Source: JAGVNX01 sp035290965 (GTDB lineage: Archaea; Iainarchaeota; Iainarchaeia; Iainarchaeales; GCA-2688035). From it: a stretch of 64,000 nucleotides of DNA. A model generated the notes under the pieces. It worked only from the letters and a program-made list of their open reading frames with translations, was not told the origin of the DNA and did no database searches. The first letter of the stretch is position 1; each line of letters begins with the position of its first letter. Location: assembly GCA_035290965.1 (NCBI GenBank), contig DATDTD010000071.1:1-64000 (forward strand), read 5' to 3'. This document shows positions 24,260-32,405 of the stretch, piece after piece. Made by a program: the position numbers and the translations under genes.

Positions 24260-24670
24260 TTATTCCAACAGAATTCCCTGCACAGTGCCTGACTGGCCGG
24301 GACGAGAGGTTACGCGCGCCTTTTCTTCCTTGCCCTCTATTTTTATTTTTACCAAAGCGTTTTTTGTAATAATGTTCTGCCTTGCATACTGCCTGTTCGC
24401 GGGATTTTCAATTACTGAAACAATTTCAGCCTTGAATGTTTTTTTTGTTTTTGGATTTGTAACTGAAATAAATTTTACGCTGTGCGCCTTTACCTTTACG
24501 TTTCAGCCGAGCGCTTTTGCTGTTTTTCTTTTTTCGGGCTTTCCCTCAACAGCAATTTTTGTCGCGGAAAAATCCCCGCCTTTCTGCGCAAGCCTTTTGT
24601 CTGTCCTGCGCAATGCGGCATTCTTCGCCCCGCTCGGCTTTTTCTTTGAATCCAGATGCCATTGAGTCAA
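24260..24670 (-). CDS. rps8e: Ribosomal protein eS8 interrupted by an in-frame UGA
   Basis: Reading the minus strand from TTG at 24670 in one unbroken frame gives a protein of 136 codons before TAA, matching eS8 along its whole length: QWHLDSKKKPSGAK, KRKTAKALG, NVKVKAHSVKFISVTNPKT, IENPANRQYARQNIITK and RVTSRPGQSGTVQGILLE. Codon 56 (24503-24505) is TGA, exactly where the conserved Gly-Gly-Asn turn expects a glycine (GGC-TGA-AAC; GGA would differ by one base). There is no usable restart after it. Either a sequence error, a real nonsense mutation or recoding; the rest of the genome uses TGA as stop. No routine gene call would find it. Confidence 0.85.
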
Positions 24671-24730
24671 ATCAAACACCTAAAAATTTGTCAGATAAAA
24701 TAATTTCCCAGAGGAAACATTAAAAACCCT

Positions 24731-25984
24731 TCAGGTTCCCTCTTTCCAGCTTGAAAGGTATTTTTTCTGCTCTTCAGTGAGAACATCCTTTTTGATTCCC
24801 ATTGAATCAAGCTTTAATTCCGCAATTTTGTCATCAATTTGCCTTGGAAGCACATGCACTCCTGCTTTGAGCTTTCCCTTATTCTTGATGCCGAATTCAA
24901 GCGCAAGCGCCTGCCCGCAGAAACTCAAATCCATTACTTCGGATGGATGGCCTTCTGCAGCTGAAAGGTTTACAAGCCTGCCTTCTCCGCACAAAAAAAC
25001 CTTTTTGCCGTTTTTCAGGACATACTCATCTAATTGCCATCGAATCCTGCGCTTCTGCTTTGCATGATTATTCAATGCCGCAACATCAATTTCAATGTCA
25101 AAATGCCCCGAATTGGCTAAAATAGCGCCGTTCTTCATTTTTTCAATGTGCTCCATTGTAATTACATCCCTGTCTCCCGTAACAGTAACAAAAATATCTC
25201 CCAAAGGCGCGGCTTCTGACATTTTCATTACCCTGAAACCATCTGCATGCGCCTGCAATGCTCTTACAGGATCGACTTCGCAGACAATTACGCTTGCGCC
25301 CATTCCCATTGCTCTCCTGGAAACTCCTTTTCCGCAGGAACCATAACCCGCAACAACAAATGTTTTGCCTGCAAAAAGCACGTTTGTGCATCTTAAAATT
25401 CCGTCAAGAGTGCTCTGCCCTGTCCCGTAAAAATTGTCGAACAAGTGCTTTGTCAAATTGTCGTTTACTGCAATTACGGGATATTTCAATGCATTGTCTT
25501 TTTCCATTGCCCTTAACCTGATTACTCCTGTTGTTGTTTCCTCTGTTCCAACAATCAGGGTTTTCAATAATTCTTGGCGCTTGCTGTGGATTTCGCTTAT
25601 CAGATCGCAGCCGTCGTCGATTGTCGCGTTTGGCTTGAAATCAAGAACCTTGTTCAGATATTTGTAATAATCGTCGCGGCTTTCTCCTTTGTAGCCAAAA
25701 ACGCTCACGCCTTTTTTTGCAAGCGCTGCCGCAACATCGTCCTGAGTGCTTAAAGGATTGCAGCCTGTAATTGAAACTTCCGCTCCCCCAGCCATCAAAG
25801 TGTAAACCAGATTTGCTGTTTCTTTTGTGATATGAAGAGCCATTCCAACCCTGATTCCCTTCAGGGGTTTTTCTTTTGCAAAATGCTCGCGGATTTTTCT
25901 CAGCGCGGGCATCTGCATTTCAGCAAATTCAATATTCATTTCTCCCTGTTCAGCAAGCTTGATGTCTTTCACTTCAAAATTCAT
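24731..25984 (-). CDS. ahcY: Adenosylhomocysteinase (S-adenosylhomocysteine hydrolase)
   Basis: 417 residues. It hydrolyses S-adenosylhomocysteine to adenosine and homocysteine, closing the methyl cycle. Visible features: LHITKETANLVYTLMAGGAEV, DDGCDLI, the NAD-binding GYGSCGKGVSRRA (about 218-230), TGDRDVI and NSGHFDIEID. The C-terminal lysine that contacts NAD in the bacterial long form is not expected in the shorter archaeal form. The gene has a GAGGTG ribosome site just before ATG and is followed by eS8; adk lies 9 bases upstream, so adk-ahcY may be co-transcribed. Confidence 0.97.
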   Translation of the reverse strand: MNFEVKDIKLAEQGEMNIEFAEMQMPALRKIREHFAKEKPLKGIRVGMALHITKETANLVYTLMAGGAEVSITGCNPLSTQDDVAAALAKKGVSVFGYKGESRDDYYKYLNKVLDFKPNATIDDGCDLISEIHSKRQELLKTLIVGTEETTTGVIRLRAMEKDNALKYPVIAVNDNLTKHLFDNFYGTGQSTLDGILRCTNVLFAGKTFVVAGYGSCGKGVSRRAMGMGASVIVCEVDPVRALQAHADGFRVMKMSEAAPLGDIFVTVTGDRDVITMEHIEKMKNGAILANSGHFDIEIDVAALNNHAKQKRRIRWQLDEYVLKNGKKVFLCGEGRLVNLSAAEGHPSEVMDLSFCGQALALEFGIKNKGKLKAGVHVLPRQIDDKIAELKLDSMGIKKDVLTEEQKKYLSSWKEGT

Positions 25985-25993
25985 TAAAGCACC

Positions 25994-26653
25994 TCAAATC
26001 ATTTTTTTGCTTTTAAGTGTTTTTACTATTTCGGGGTAAATTTCCTTTGCCTCTTTGCTCGCGTTTATTTCAACGAGCTTTTTCTGTTTTTTGTAAAAAT
26101 CAATTACTGGCTTTGTTTCCTTTTCATACAGTTCCCAGCGCTTGCGGATTGCATCTTCCTTGTCATCGTCCCTCTGGTATAACTCTGAACCGCACTTGTC
26201 GCAAATCCCCTCTAACTTTGGCTTTATGTTCTGTATGTGAAAAATTGTTCCGCATTTTCTGCACTGCCTTCTTCCAGTGAGCCTCTGCAGCAAAATTTTA
26301 TCCGCTGCTACAAAGTTCATTGCCAAATCAATCTTCAAAGAAATTTTTTTCAATAATTCATCGAGAGTTTTTGCCTGTGCAAGATTTCTCGGAAACCCAT
26401 CCAAAATAAATCCGTGCTGCGCATCTTTCTGCTGCAATCTTTTTTCAAGCATTTCCGCTACAATCGCATCGGGAACAAGATTGCCTGTCTTGATTATTTC
26501 CGAAACCTTTTTTCCAAGCGCAGAACCGCTCTTTATTTCATTCCTCAATAATTCTCCCGTTGAAATCTGTGGAATCGCATGCTCTGCAAAAAGCATCTGG
26601 GCATAAGTGCCCTTTCCAACACCCTGCTTCCCTATAAAAACAAGATTAACCAT
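25994..26653 (-). CDS. adk: Adenylate kinase (zinc-lid type)
   Basis: 219 residues. Interconverts ATP plus AMP with two ADP. P-loop GKQGVGKGTYAQ (about 8-19), the AMP-binding GFPRN (about 84-88) and the LID domain with a zinc ribbon CRKCGTIFH...CDKCGSELYQRDDD (about 128-160) are all present, followed by AIRKRWELYEKETKPVIDFY. This is the bacterial-type enzyme rather than the archaeal trimeric AdkA. Regenerated AMP/ADP may connect to the RuBisCO-based AMP pathway, but that is inference. Confidence 0.96.
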   Translation of the reverse strand: MVNLVFIGKQGVGKGTYAQMLFAEHAIPQISTGELLRNEIKSGSALGKKVSEIIKTGNLVPDAIVAEMLEKRLQQKDAQHGFILDGFPRNLAQAKTLDELLKKISLKIDLAMNFVAADKILLQRLTGRRQCRKCGTIFHIQNIKPKLEGICDKCGSELYQRDDDKEDAIRKRWELYEKETKPVIDFYKKQKKLVEINASKEAKEIYPEIVKTLKSKKMI

Positions 26654-26725
26654 GAGACAAAACCGATAAGAAAGAAATAAATTGAAACAATTTAAAAGGA
26701 ATCTGTTGAAAAACCAGATTTTTGG

Positions 26726-26745
26726 TTTAATAGTATACTATTAAA
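26726..26745 (+). promoter_or_regulatory. 20-bp perfect palindrome, probable operator of the RHH gene
   Basis: TTTAATAGTATACTATTAAA is a perfect inverted repeat, and the 3' part merges with a TATA-like TATTAAATATTT. It lies 37 bases before the start of the ribbon-helix-helix gene at 26782. Ribbon-helix-helix antitoxins usually repress their own promoter through such palindromes. Confidence 0.6.
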
Positions 26746-26781
26746 TATTTTTCTTGGCATTTTCTGTTACAGTGCGTTGAT

Positions 26782-27057
26782 ATGGTTACTACAATGAGTT
26801 TTACAGCTGAAGAGGCTTTTGTAAAGGCGATTGATGCTGCAATAGCAAAAACCGGATTGTATCATTCGAAGAGCGAGTTTTTGCGCGATGCCGCAAGGGA
26901 AAAGCTTGCGAAAGTTTTGGGGCTTGAAGAACACATTAAAGCAGTTGAAGCCTCGCGCAAAAGATTGCAGGCAAAAATGAAATTCAAGGGCTATCCCACG
27001 CAGGAAGAAAGGGACAAATGGGCTATGGAATATCTAAAATCCCTGAAGGAGAAATAG
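26782..27057 (+). CDS. Ribbon-helix-helix antitoxin-like protein (VapB type)
   Basis: 91 residues. An N-terminal RHH pattern: strand MVTTMSFTAEEAFVKAID, helix AIAKTGLYHSKSEFLRDAAREKLAKVL, then a C-terminal amphipathic part (AVEASRKRLQAKMKFKGYPTQEERDKW) of the kind that wraps a PIN toxin. The neighbouring PIN gene is on the opposite strand and their 3' ends overlap by 35 bases. This is unusual for VapBC, which are normally co-directional, but the pairing by position is strong. Likely a self-repressing DNA-binding antitoxin. Confidence 0.75.
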   Translation: MVTTMSFTAEEAFVKAIDAAIAKTGLYHSKSEFLRDAAREKLAKVLGLEEHIKAVEASRKRLQAKMKFKGYPTQEERDKWAMEYLKSLKEK

Positions 27058-27454
27058 GCTTTACAAATCCAGCGGCTTTTTCGAAATCCTTTGCATTCCA
27101 GGTAACAATGAAATCTGCTTTGTTCTCAAGGGCAACCGCCACATGAACTGCATCTGCTGCATGAATTCCGCAGCCCTTCATTATTCTGAAAATAGATTCC
27201 TGTGAAGGATTTCCGGCAAAAACTGTTTTTACCTTCATTCGCTCGAAGTCCTCAAAAACTGCTTCCTTATCGAGAAAGGCTATGTGTTTTACTTCCCGCA
27301 AAAACCATTCAGAAATAAGAACTGTGTGTTCTTTCTCTGCGCAGAAAGCAAAAAAATCCCTGCTTTCCAAGTAGCGCAGGTTAAAGGCGGAATCGATTTC
27401 TTCCCTTACAAAGGAAATGAAAACATTCGAATCAAGATACAGGCGCTTGGGCAT
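27023..27454 (-). CDS. PIN-domain ribonuclease toxin-like protein (VapC type)
   Basis: 143 residues with the PIN acidic residues: Asp in YLDSNVFISFV (about 8), the conserved Glu region around EVKHIAFLDKEA, HAADAVHVAVALENK (about 102-116) with the second Asp, and IVTWNAKDFE (about 121-130) with the third. Such enzymes cut RNA, often tRNA, with Mg2+ or Mn2+. It lies opposite the RHH gene with overlapping 3' ends. Confidence 0.85.
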   Translation of the reverse strand: MPKRLYLDSNVFISFVREEIDSAFNLRYLESRDFFAFCAEKEHTVLISEWFLREVKHIAFLDKEAVFEDFERMKVKTVFAGNPSQESIFRIMKGCGIHAADAVHVAVALENKADFIVTWNAKDFEKAAGFVKPISPSGILDIP

Positions 27455-27509
27455 GAAAAAGCAGGAATCACCAAGCGTTTTTATTGCTGTCAGACAGTTC
27501 GACGATTGC

Positions 27510-28592
27510 CTAATCCTTTATTTCAAAATCAATTACAATCTGTATTGTCTGCTTGCTGAAGCTTCTAACCTGCTGCTTGTGCAGAACCCGTACTTTTTTG
27601 TGCATTTTCTGCGCTGTTTTTTCAATCAATGCAATTGTTTCCTCAAAAGGATTTTCTGCAGGAACAAAGGCATAAAAGTGAACAATGCATCCCTTCGGAT
27701 GCGCCGCTAAAAAAGCCTCGCGCAGGAAACTCTCCGCGCCTTTAGGAAGAGGCATTACAATGCGATGGAAAAGATTTTTGAATTTTTTTGGGACAATTTT
27801 TTTCACATCGCCTGAAACAGGAAAAACCTTTTCCTCTGCCTTGTTCAGGAGAATGTTTTCATCCATAAATTTCACTGCAGCAGGATTCAGCTCGATTGCA
27901 AAAGCAGCTTCCATTTCAGAATTTTTTGCAAAAACAATGGGAAAAGGCCCTACTCCCGCAAAAAAAGCCCCGATTACTTCGCCTGTTTTTATCTGCCTTG
28001 CAATGCGCATCCGCTCTGTTGCAAGCCTCGGAGAGAAAAATACTTTTCCAAGGGGAATTTTGAAAACGCATCCGCTTTCCCTGTAAGTGGCAAGAAGGTT
28101 TTTTTCGCCGGCAATTATTTTTACTGGTTCAACCCTGAATTTTCCCTTGTGCGCCCCGAGCTTTTTGCAGACTGTTTTTATTGAAGAGTTTGTCTGCAAC
28201 AGCGCCTGCGCAATCAGCTTTTCCTTTTTTTCAAGCGCTTTGGGAATCTCGATAATTGCAATGTTTCCCAGCGCATCAAAGCCTGAAACAAGCTCGGAAA
28301 ATTCTTTTTCAGAAAGCTTTCCAAGGAGCGCTTCCTTCAGGCTCTTTGGCTGTCTCTGGGCTTGGGTGAAAAACATTTTGTTTATTGCAAAGCTCTTGAT
28401 TTTTTTTTCAAGCTCGCGGATTTCCTCTTCTGAAGGCTTTCTCTTCAAGGGAAAAATTACAAAATCAGCGGAGCGCATTACCCCAAAATCAAACTCCAAA
28501 AGTTTTTTTTCAAGGAGGAGACTGCGCATTTTCTCCGCATTCTGCTTCATTACCTTTGCCGCAAAAAACTCTGCGCCTGTTTTCTCCCGCAT
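27510..28592 (-). CDS. trm5: tRNA (guanine-N1-)-methyltransferase Trm5/TYW2 family
   Basis: 360 residues. Predicted SAM-dependent methylation of G37 in tRNA (or a TYW2-like aminocarboxypropyl transfer). Features: an N-terminal D1-like region, then LGNIAIIEIP, FRVEPVKIIAG and ATYRESGCVFKIPLGKVFFSPRLATERMRIA, the SAM-binding GEVIGAFFAGVGPFPIVFAK (about 203-222), AFAIELNPAA, and the catalytic loop MPLPKGAESFL (about 286-296), matching the Trm5 MNLPxxAxxFL pattern. G37 modification matters here because two tRNA genes have introns at 37/38. Divergent from the DUF63 gene. Confidence 0.88.
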   Translation of the reverse strand: MREKTGAEFFAAKVMKQNAEKMRSLLLEKKLLEFDFGVMRSADFVIFPLKRKPSEEEIRELEKKIKSFAINKMFFTQAQRQPKSLKEALLGKLSEKEFSELVSGFDALGNIAIIEIPKALEKKEKLIAQALLQTNSSIKTVCKKLGAHKGKFRVEPVKIIAGEKNLLATYRESGCVFKIPLGKVFFSPRLATERMRIARQIKTGEVIGAFFAGVGPFPIVFAKNSEMEAAFAIELNPAAVKFMDENILLNKAEEKVFPVSGDVKKIVPKKFKNLFHRIVMPLPKGAESFLREAFLAAHPKGCIVHFYAFVPAENPFEETIALIEKTAQKMHKKVRVLHKQQVRSFSKQTIQIVIDFEIKD

Positions 28593-28632
28593 AGAAAAGA
28601 TTAAAAGGATTAATCAATTTAAAGCTAATGAT

Positions 28633-29502
28633 ATGGACATTTCACAGGTTTTTTACGATTTGTTTGGAAAGCGGATTTCAGATCTGACAAACGGATTGCC
28701 GAGCCAGTATTCTCCCATAGAATACATTGTCTATGGAGTTGTCTTTTTTGCTGCGGCTTTTTTCGTTGTTTATCCCTTTTTGAACAAGCGCGGAATAAAA
28801 TTCAACGCAAAATTTGCATTGGCAGCGCTTCCATTCATTCTCCTTGCATCAGTTGTAAGGGTTTTAGGGGATATGAGAGTAATTCACGGAAGCCCTTTTC
28901 CCTGGGAATGGAGCTATTACTTTGTAACTCCCGGCTTGTATGTTTTGTTCACTGCAATCCCATTGTTCTTTATCTGGCTTTCATACAAAATTTCACAGAA
29001 AACAAAAATTTCCTTTTACAAACTGCTCGCGGGATTCGGATTAATTCTTTCTGTTCCTGTTGCTGTTTTTGAAATAATAAATTTCAAGGCAGCCGCAATT
29101 GCCGGCTTTTTCGGGGTAATCGCATTAGTGCTTGTTGTGGGATTTGCGACAATCTTCATAGTTGATGCTGTTTCAAAAAAGCTTCGGAAAAAAATATTTT
29201 TTTCAAACGGGATTTTCAAGCTTGCATTGTTCGGACAGCTGGTTGATGCGTGCTCTACTTTTGTGGCAACAGGCTTTTTCAGATGCGGGGAACAGCATCC
29301 TGTTTCGGGAATTTTTTTGAACGCATTTCCCTTCAGCTTTGTGCTTGTAAAAATAGCGCTTGTTCTGGTAATTCTTTATTTTGCCGAAAAAGAAATCGAG
29401 GATGATAATCTGAAAAACTTCATTGCTTTCCTGCTGATATGGCTTGGGTTCGGCCCAGGGCTGAGGGATTTGTTCACTTTGGGAGTCGGAACCTGCCTGT
29501 AA
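28633..29502 (+). CDS. DUF63 family membrane protein
   Basis: 289 residues from ATG 28633 (the frame is open upstream into the trm5 shadow, but the protein starts MDISQVFYDLFGKRI here). About seven transmembrane helices, with conserved polar sites typical of DUF63: RVLGDMRVIHGSPFPW (about 79-94), FGQLVDACSTFVATGFF (about 201-217), and GLRDLFTLGVG at the C terminus. The family is archaeal and of unknown function; the embedded Asp and His suggest transport or proton-linked chemistry. Confidence 0.85.
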   Translation: MDISQVFYDLFGKRISDLTNGLPSQYSPIEYIVYGVVFFAAAFFVVYPFLNKRGIKFNAKFALAALPFILLASVVRVLGDMRVIHGSPFPWEWSYYFVTPGLYVLFTAIPLFFIWLSYKISQKTKISFYKLLAGFGLILSVPVAVFEIINFKAAAIAGFFGVIALVLVVGFATIFIVDAVSKKLRKKIFFSNGIFKLALFGQLVDACSTFVATGFFRCGEQHPVSGIFLNAFPFSFVLVKIALVLVILYFAEKEIEDDNLKNFIAFLLIWLGFGPGLRDLFTLGVGTCL

Positions 29503-29519
29503 AAAAAAACAAAGTCAAA

Positions 29520-29747
29520 TTATTTTTGTTTTTTTCTTCTGTCGGCAAAAAAGACTTTGATTGGCAGCCCTTTGGAATTTCCCATAACAACATGCCGGGG
29601 CCATGGCTTTCTAAGCCTGGCAAACTCTTCCAGGCTGGTTGCAAGTGCCGGCTTTCCATCCATGGTCAGCCAGTTGGAAGGAGTCCCGATTTGCTTTTTT
29701 CTGAGCTCAGGCTGGCGTCTTCTTGGTTTTCCCGCTATTCTAATCAC
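29520..29747 (-). CDS. Small basic protein of unknown function
   Basis: 75 residues, rich in Arg/Lys, starting MIRIAGKPRRRQPELRKKQ and ending with a basic tail FADRRKKQK. Its start overlaps the end of the upstream coiled-coil gene by 8 bases, so it is probably translated by coupling. SNWLTMDGKPALATSLEEFARLRKPW is a distinctive block. No family recognised; an RNA-binding role is a guess from charge. Confidence 0.5.
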   Translation of the reverse strand: MIRIAGKPRRRQPELRKKQIGTPSNWLTMDGKPALATSLEEFARLRKPWPRHVVMGNSKGLPIKVFFADRRKKQK

Positions 29748-30900
29748 CTTGTTTAGTTTTTTCAGTTTTTTTCCTAAAATTAGCCTTTACTGAATCATGC
29801 TTCTGCTTTGTCTTGACAAGCATGCGCATCTGCCTTACCTGTTCTTCAAGACGGGATTCCTTTGCCATTTTTTCCTCTGCAATCTTTTTGAATCTGTGAA
29901 GCATGTCTTCTTTTTCAGACAATTGCTTCTGGAGTTCTGTTATTCTTCTTCCGAGCTTTTCTTCTGCCTCTCTTTTTGCAAGAAGCTTTGCTTCCTGCAA
30001 ACCCAAAATTTCCTTTGTGTAGGAGCCGCGCAATTGCATTGTTTCATGCTCGATGTCAAGAACAATCTTTTTCGCGTAATCGCGCTCTTTTTTCAATACC
30101 TTTGAAAGCTCGATGCTTTTTGAGGAATAATCCGCGAGCGCTTCCTTTATGCTTGTGAATTTCTGCTTTGCATCAAGGAAAGAATTCTGCAGGAATTCCA
30201 TCTGCCGCGCAGCATTTGAAAGGCTGTGCTCGAAAAAAGCATAATTTTCCGCAAGCAACCTGTTCAAATCTCCAATGTCTGATTCAAGATCAACCGAGCT
30301 TTTTTCCTCTATCAGCCCCATGAAAGATTTTTTTCTTATCCCGTCATATTTTGTTTTCAAGTCCTGAAGCTCGTTTTCCTTGTTTTCAAGCAGCTCCAAA
30401 ATCTGCTTTCCGGTGCTCTTTGCGGAGAGAGAGCCGTGCTCCTGTTTGCTTGCAAAAATATTCAGGCGCTCGTTCAGATAGCGTGTTTTCAGGAGAAGCG
30501 AAAGCACTTTCTGTTGCAAAGAAGAATAAAGCTCGGGATGGGAATCTTTTTCAAGCGCGCTTATTTCCTTTGCGCGGCTTTTTTTTGTTTGCTCAAAGGA
30601 AAGGTTTTTTTTCAAAACAGAAAGGGTTTTTTCGAATTCTCCGGTTATCTCCGAACAATCGGGCGCGTTCTGCAACGGCTGTTTTTCAAGCTGTTCCTGT
30701 ATTTGCTCGAACAGGGATTTTATTGTCGATAATTCTGAAATGTTTTTGGAAAGATTGTTTACAAAAACAATCCTGTCAAAATCTCCCCAGTGGCTTGCGG
30801 AAACATTCGAATGCAGGGAACTGATTTTCTGCGAGCATTCTGAAACCCTGTTTTTCAGGGCAGATCTTGAATTTGCGGATTCAAAGTTTTCAAACTGCAT
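29740..30900 (-). CDS. Long coiled-coil protein
   Basis: 386 residues, nearly all predicted coiled coil. There is no signal peptide or membrane segment. Heptads are clearest in residues 265-370 (KVLKKERDYAKKIVLDIEHE, REAEEKLGRRITELQKQLSEKEDMLHRFKK). The C terminus is basic. It shares an operon with the small basic gene downstream (overlap) and is divergent from the beta-CASP nuclease gene. No SMC-type ATPase heads. Possibly a scaffold or chromosome/membrane organising factor; unknown. Confidence 0.6.
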   Translation of the reverse strand: MQFENFESANSRSALKNRVSECSQKISSLHSNVSASHWGDFDRIVFVNNLSKNISELSTIKSLFEQIQEQLEKQPLQNAPDCSEITGEFEKTLSVLKKNLSFEQTKKSRAKEISALEKDSHPELYSSLQQKVLSLLLKTRYLNERLNIFASKQEHGSLSAKSTGKQILELLENKENELQDLKTKYDGIRKKSFMGLIEEKSSVDLESDIGDLNRLLAENYAFFEHSLSNAARQMEFLQNSFLDAKQKFTSIKEALADYSSKSIELSKVLKKERDYAKKIVLDIEHETMQLRGSYTKEILGLQEAKLLAKREAEEKLGRRITELQKQLSEKEDMLHRFKKIAEEKMAKESRLEEQVRQMRMLVKTKQKHDSVKANFRKKTEKTKQGD

Positions 30901-30956
30901 TTTTACCAGTATTATTATTGCAGTTTGCCATATATAATTTTGATTGTTTGCAATGG

Positions 30957-30967
30957 TTTTATATTTT
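30957..30967 (+). promoter_or_regulatory. TATA box for the beta-CASP nuclease gene
   Basis: TTTTATATTTT sits 20-30 bases before the ATG at 30987, giving a probable leaderless transcript. Confidence 0.45.
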
Positions 30968-30986
30968 CAAAAGCCTTATTTTTTAC

Positions 30987-31970
30987 ATGCCTATATTTTT
31001 TGACCGGGGCTTGTTTTTTGGGAAGGATTTTGCAATAGATCCGACAGTTGCGAACGGCACTGAAAACATTCTCATAACGCACGCGCACGCAGACCATGTG
31101 AAGCTTAATGGAAAATCGAATTTTTTCATGTCAAACGAAACAAAGGCTCTTGTGGAATCGCGGTTTGAAAAAATAAAAAACCCCCACCCTAAGAATTTCG
31201 GGCAGAAATTTGATTTTGATTTCGGAAAGGTCTCACTGCACAATTCAGGGCATGTGCTTGGAGGAAGCTCCGTGCTTGTTGAGGCAGACGGAAAAAACAT
31301 TGCGGTTACATCAGATTTCAAATTGCAGGATTCCCTGATACAGAAAAAAGCAGAAATCCTGCAATGTGATTCTCTTGTCATTGAAAGTACCTTTGGACTG
31401 CCATGCTATTCTTTTCCATCGCGCGAAAAGGTTTATGAAGAAATGGTTAAATGGATTTCCGAAAAAACAAAAAATTCCTTTGTAGTCCTTGCGGGATATT
31501 CTCTCGGAAAGGCGCAGGAATTAACCGCTGTCTGCTCGCAGTTTGCGGGAATCACTCCAATTGTGCATGAAAGCATTTTCAAGAACAACAAGGTTTATGA
31601 GAGCAACGGGGTTAAACTCGGCGAATACCTGAAGCTTGACCATAACCTCAAAGAATCTTCTGTTTTGATAATGCCGCCTTCGCTTGCAAAGCCCGAGCTT
31701 TTGAATGTGCTGGAGGAAACGCTTCATAAAAAGATTTTTTCCGCTTTTGCAACTGGCTGGCAGAATAGGGGGGGTTATAGCAAGGTTTTTCCGCTTTCAG
31801 ACCATGCGGATTTTTCCCAGCTGCTTGAATATGTAAAAACAGCAAACCCGAAAAATGTTTTTACTGTGCATGGATATGCAAGGGAATTCGCGCATTTTGT
31901 GCAGAGAAGGCTTGGAATAAGCGCGCGCCCGTTGGAGGAATGCGCGCAGAAGACGCTGGAGGAGTTTTAG
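30987..31970 (+). CDS. Metallo-beta-lactamase/beta-CASP family nuclease
   Basis: 327 residues. Metal-binding motifs THAHADHVKL (about 31-40), SGHVLGGSS (about 87-95), VTSDFK (about 112) and the beta-CASP motif LSDHADF (about 274-280), plus ESTFGLPCYSFPSR as motif with conserved Glu-Ser-Thr. The family includes RNA exo/endonucleases and DNA ligase-associated exonucleases (mRNA 3'-end processing factor-like). ATG 30987 is chosen because the first strand FFDRGLFFG follows and a TATA box lies just before. RNA or DNA preference is unclear. Confidence 0.88.
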   Translation: MPIFFDRGLFFGKDFAIDPTVANGTENILITHAHADHVKLNGKSNFFMSNETKALVESRFEKIKNPHPKNFGQKFDFDFGKVSLHNSGHVLGGSSVLVEADGKNIAVTSDFKLQDSLIQKKAEILQCDSLVIESTFGLPCYSFPSREKVYEEMVKWISEKTKNSFVVLAGYSLGKAQELTAVCSQFAGITPIVHESIFKNNKVYESNGVKLGEYLKLDHNLKESSVLIMPPSLAKPELLNVLEETLHKKIFSAFATGWQNRGGYSKVFPLSDHADFSQLLEYVKTANPKNVFTVHGYAREFAHFVQRRLGISARPLEECAQKTLEEF

Positions 31971-32026
31971 GTTTTCTGCTGTGCAATTGCGCCTGTTTAT
32001 TAAAATTTGTTTTTTAAGTGATTATT

Positions 32027-32401
32027 ATGCAGTGCGAAATCTGCGGTGAAAATTCTCGGGAATTGAAAAAGGTTTTTATTGACGGGACTGAAATGCTTGC
32101 GTGCATGGAATGCGCGCGCTTCGGCATTGAAAAAAAATCCCCTGTTTTCGAGGGAAGGCGTGAAAGAATTGTCCTTGGCTCCGAAGAAGAATTTGATTTG
32201 GGGCTTGGAATTCTGAAAGGGTTTGGGAAAAAAATAATGGCTGCAAGGCAGAAAAAAGGGCTTACGATTGAGGAGCTTGGAAAAAAGATTTTCGAATCCG
32301 CTTCACTGCTGAAGCGCATTGAATCAGAACACATAAAGCCTTCTGAAAAGCTTGCTGCAAAGATTGAAAAGGAACTGCAGGTAAAACTCAAGGAACAGTG
32401 A
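32027..32401 (+). CDS. MBF1 homologue (zinc ribbon plus HTH)
   Basis: 124 residues. Zinc ribbon CEICGENSRELKKVFIDGTEMLACMECARFG (about 3-33), a linker, then a Cro/C1-type HTH MAARQKKGLTIEELGKKIFESASLLKRIESEHIKPSEK (about 70-108). This is the archaeal multiprotein-bridging factor arrangement, a transcription- or translation-linked regulator. The ATG at 32027 is preferred to a GTG three codons earlier. The site-2 protease gene starts 4 bases after its stop, so they form a pair. Confidence 0.9.
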   Translation: MQCEICGENSRELKKVFIDGTEMLACMECARFGIEKKSPVFEGRRERIVLGSEEEFDLGLGILKGFGKKIMAARQKKGLTIEELGKKIFESASLLKRIESEHIKPSEKLAAKIEKELQVKLKEQ

Positions 32402-32405
32402 AACA

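Noticed and set aside
24490..24520. Selenocysteine at the eS8 UGA
   Set aside because: Position matches a conserved Gly, not Cys or Sec; no SECIS-like structure was evident.
24156..24665. A 169-residue plus-strand frame over the eS8 gene
   Set aside because: It is the mirror of the minus-strand eS8 frame; only the latter matches a known family.
28087..28632. Upstream extension of the DUF63 frame through the trm5 gene
   Set aside because: The extra 182 residues are antisense to trm5 and the protein begins at 28633.
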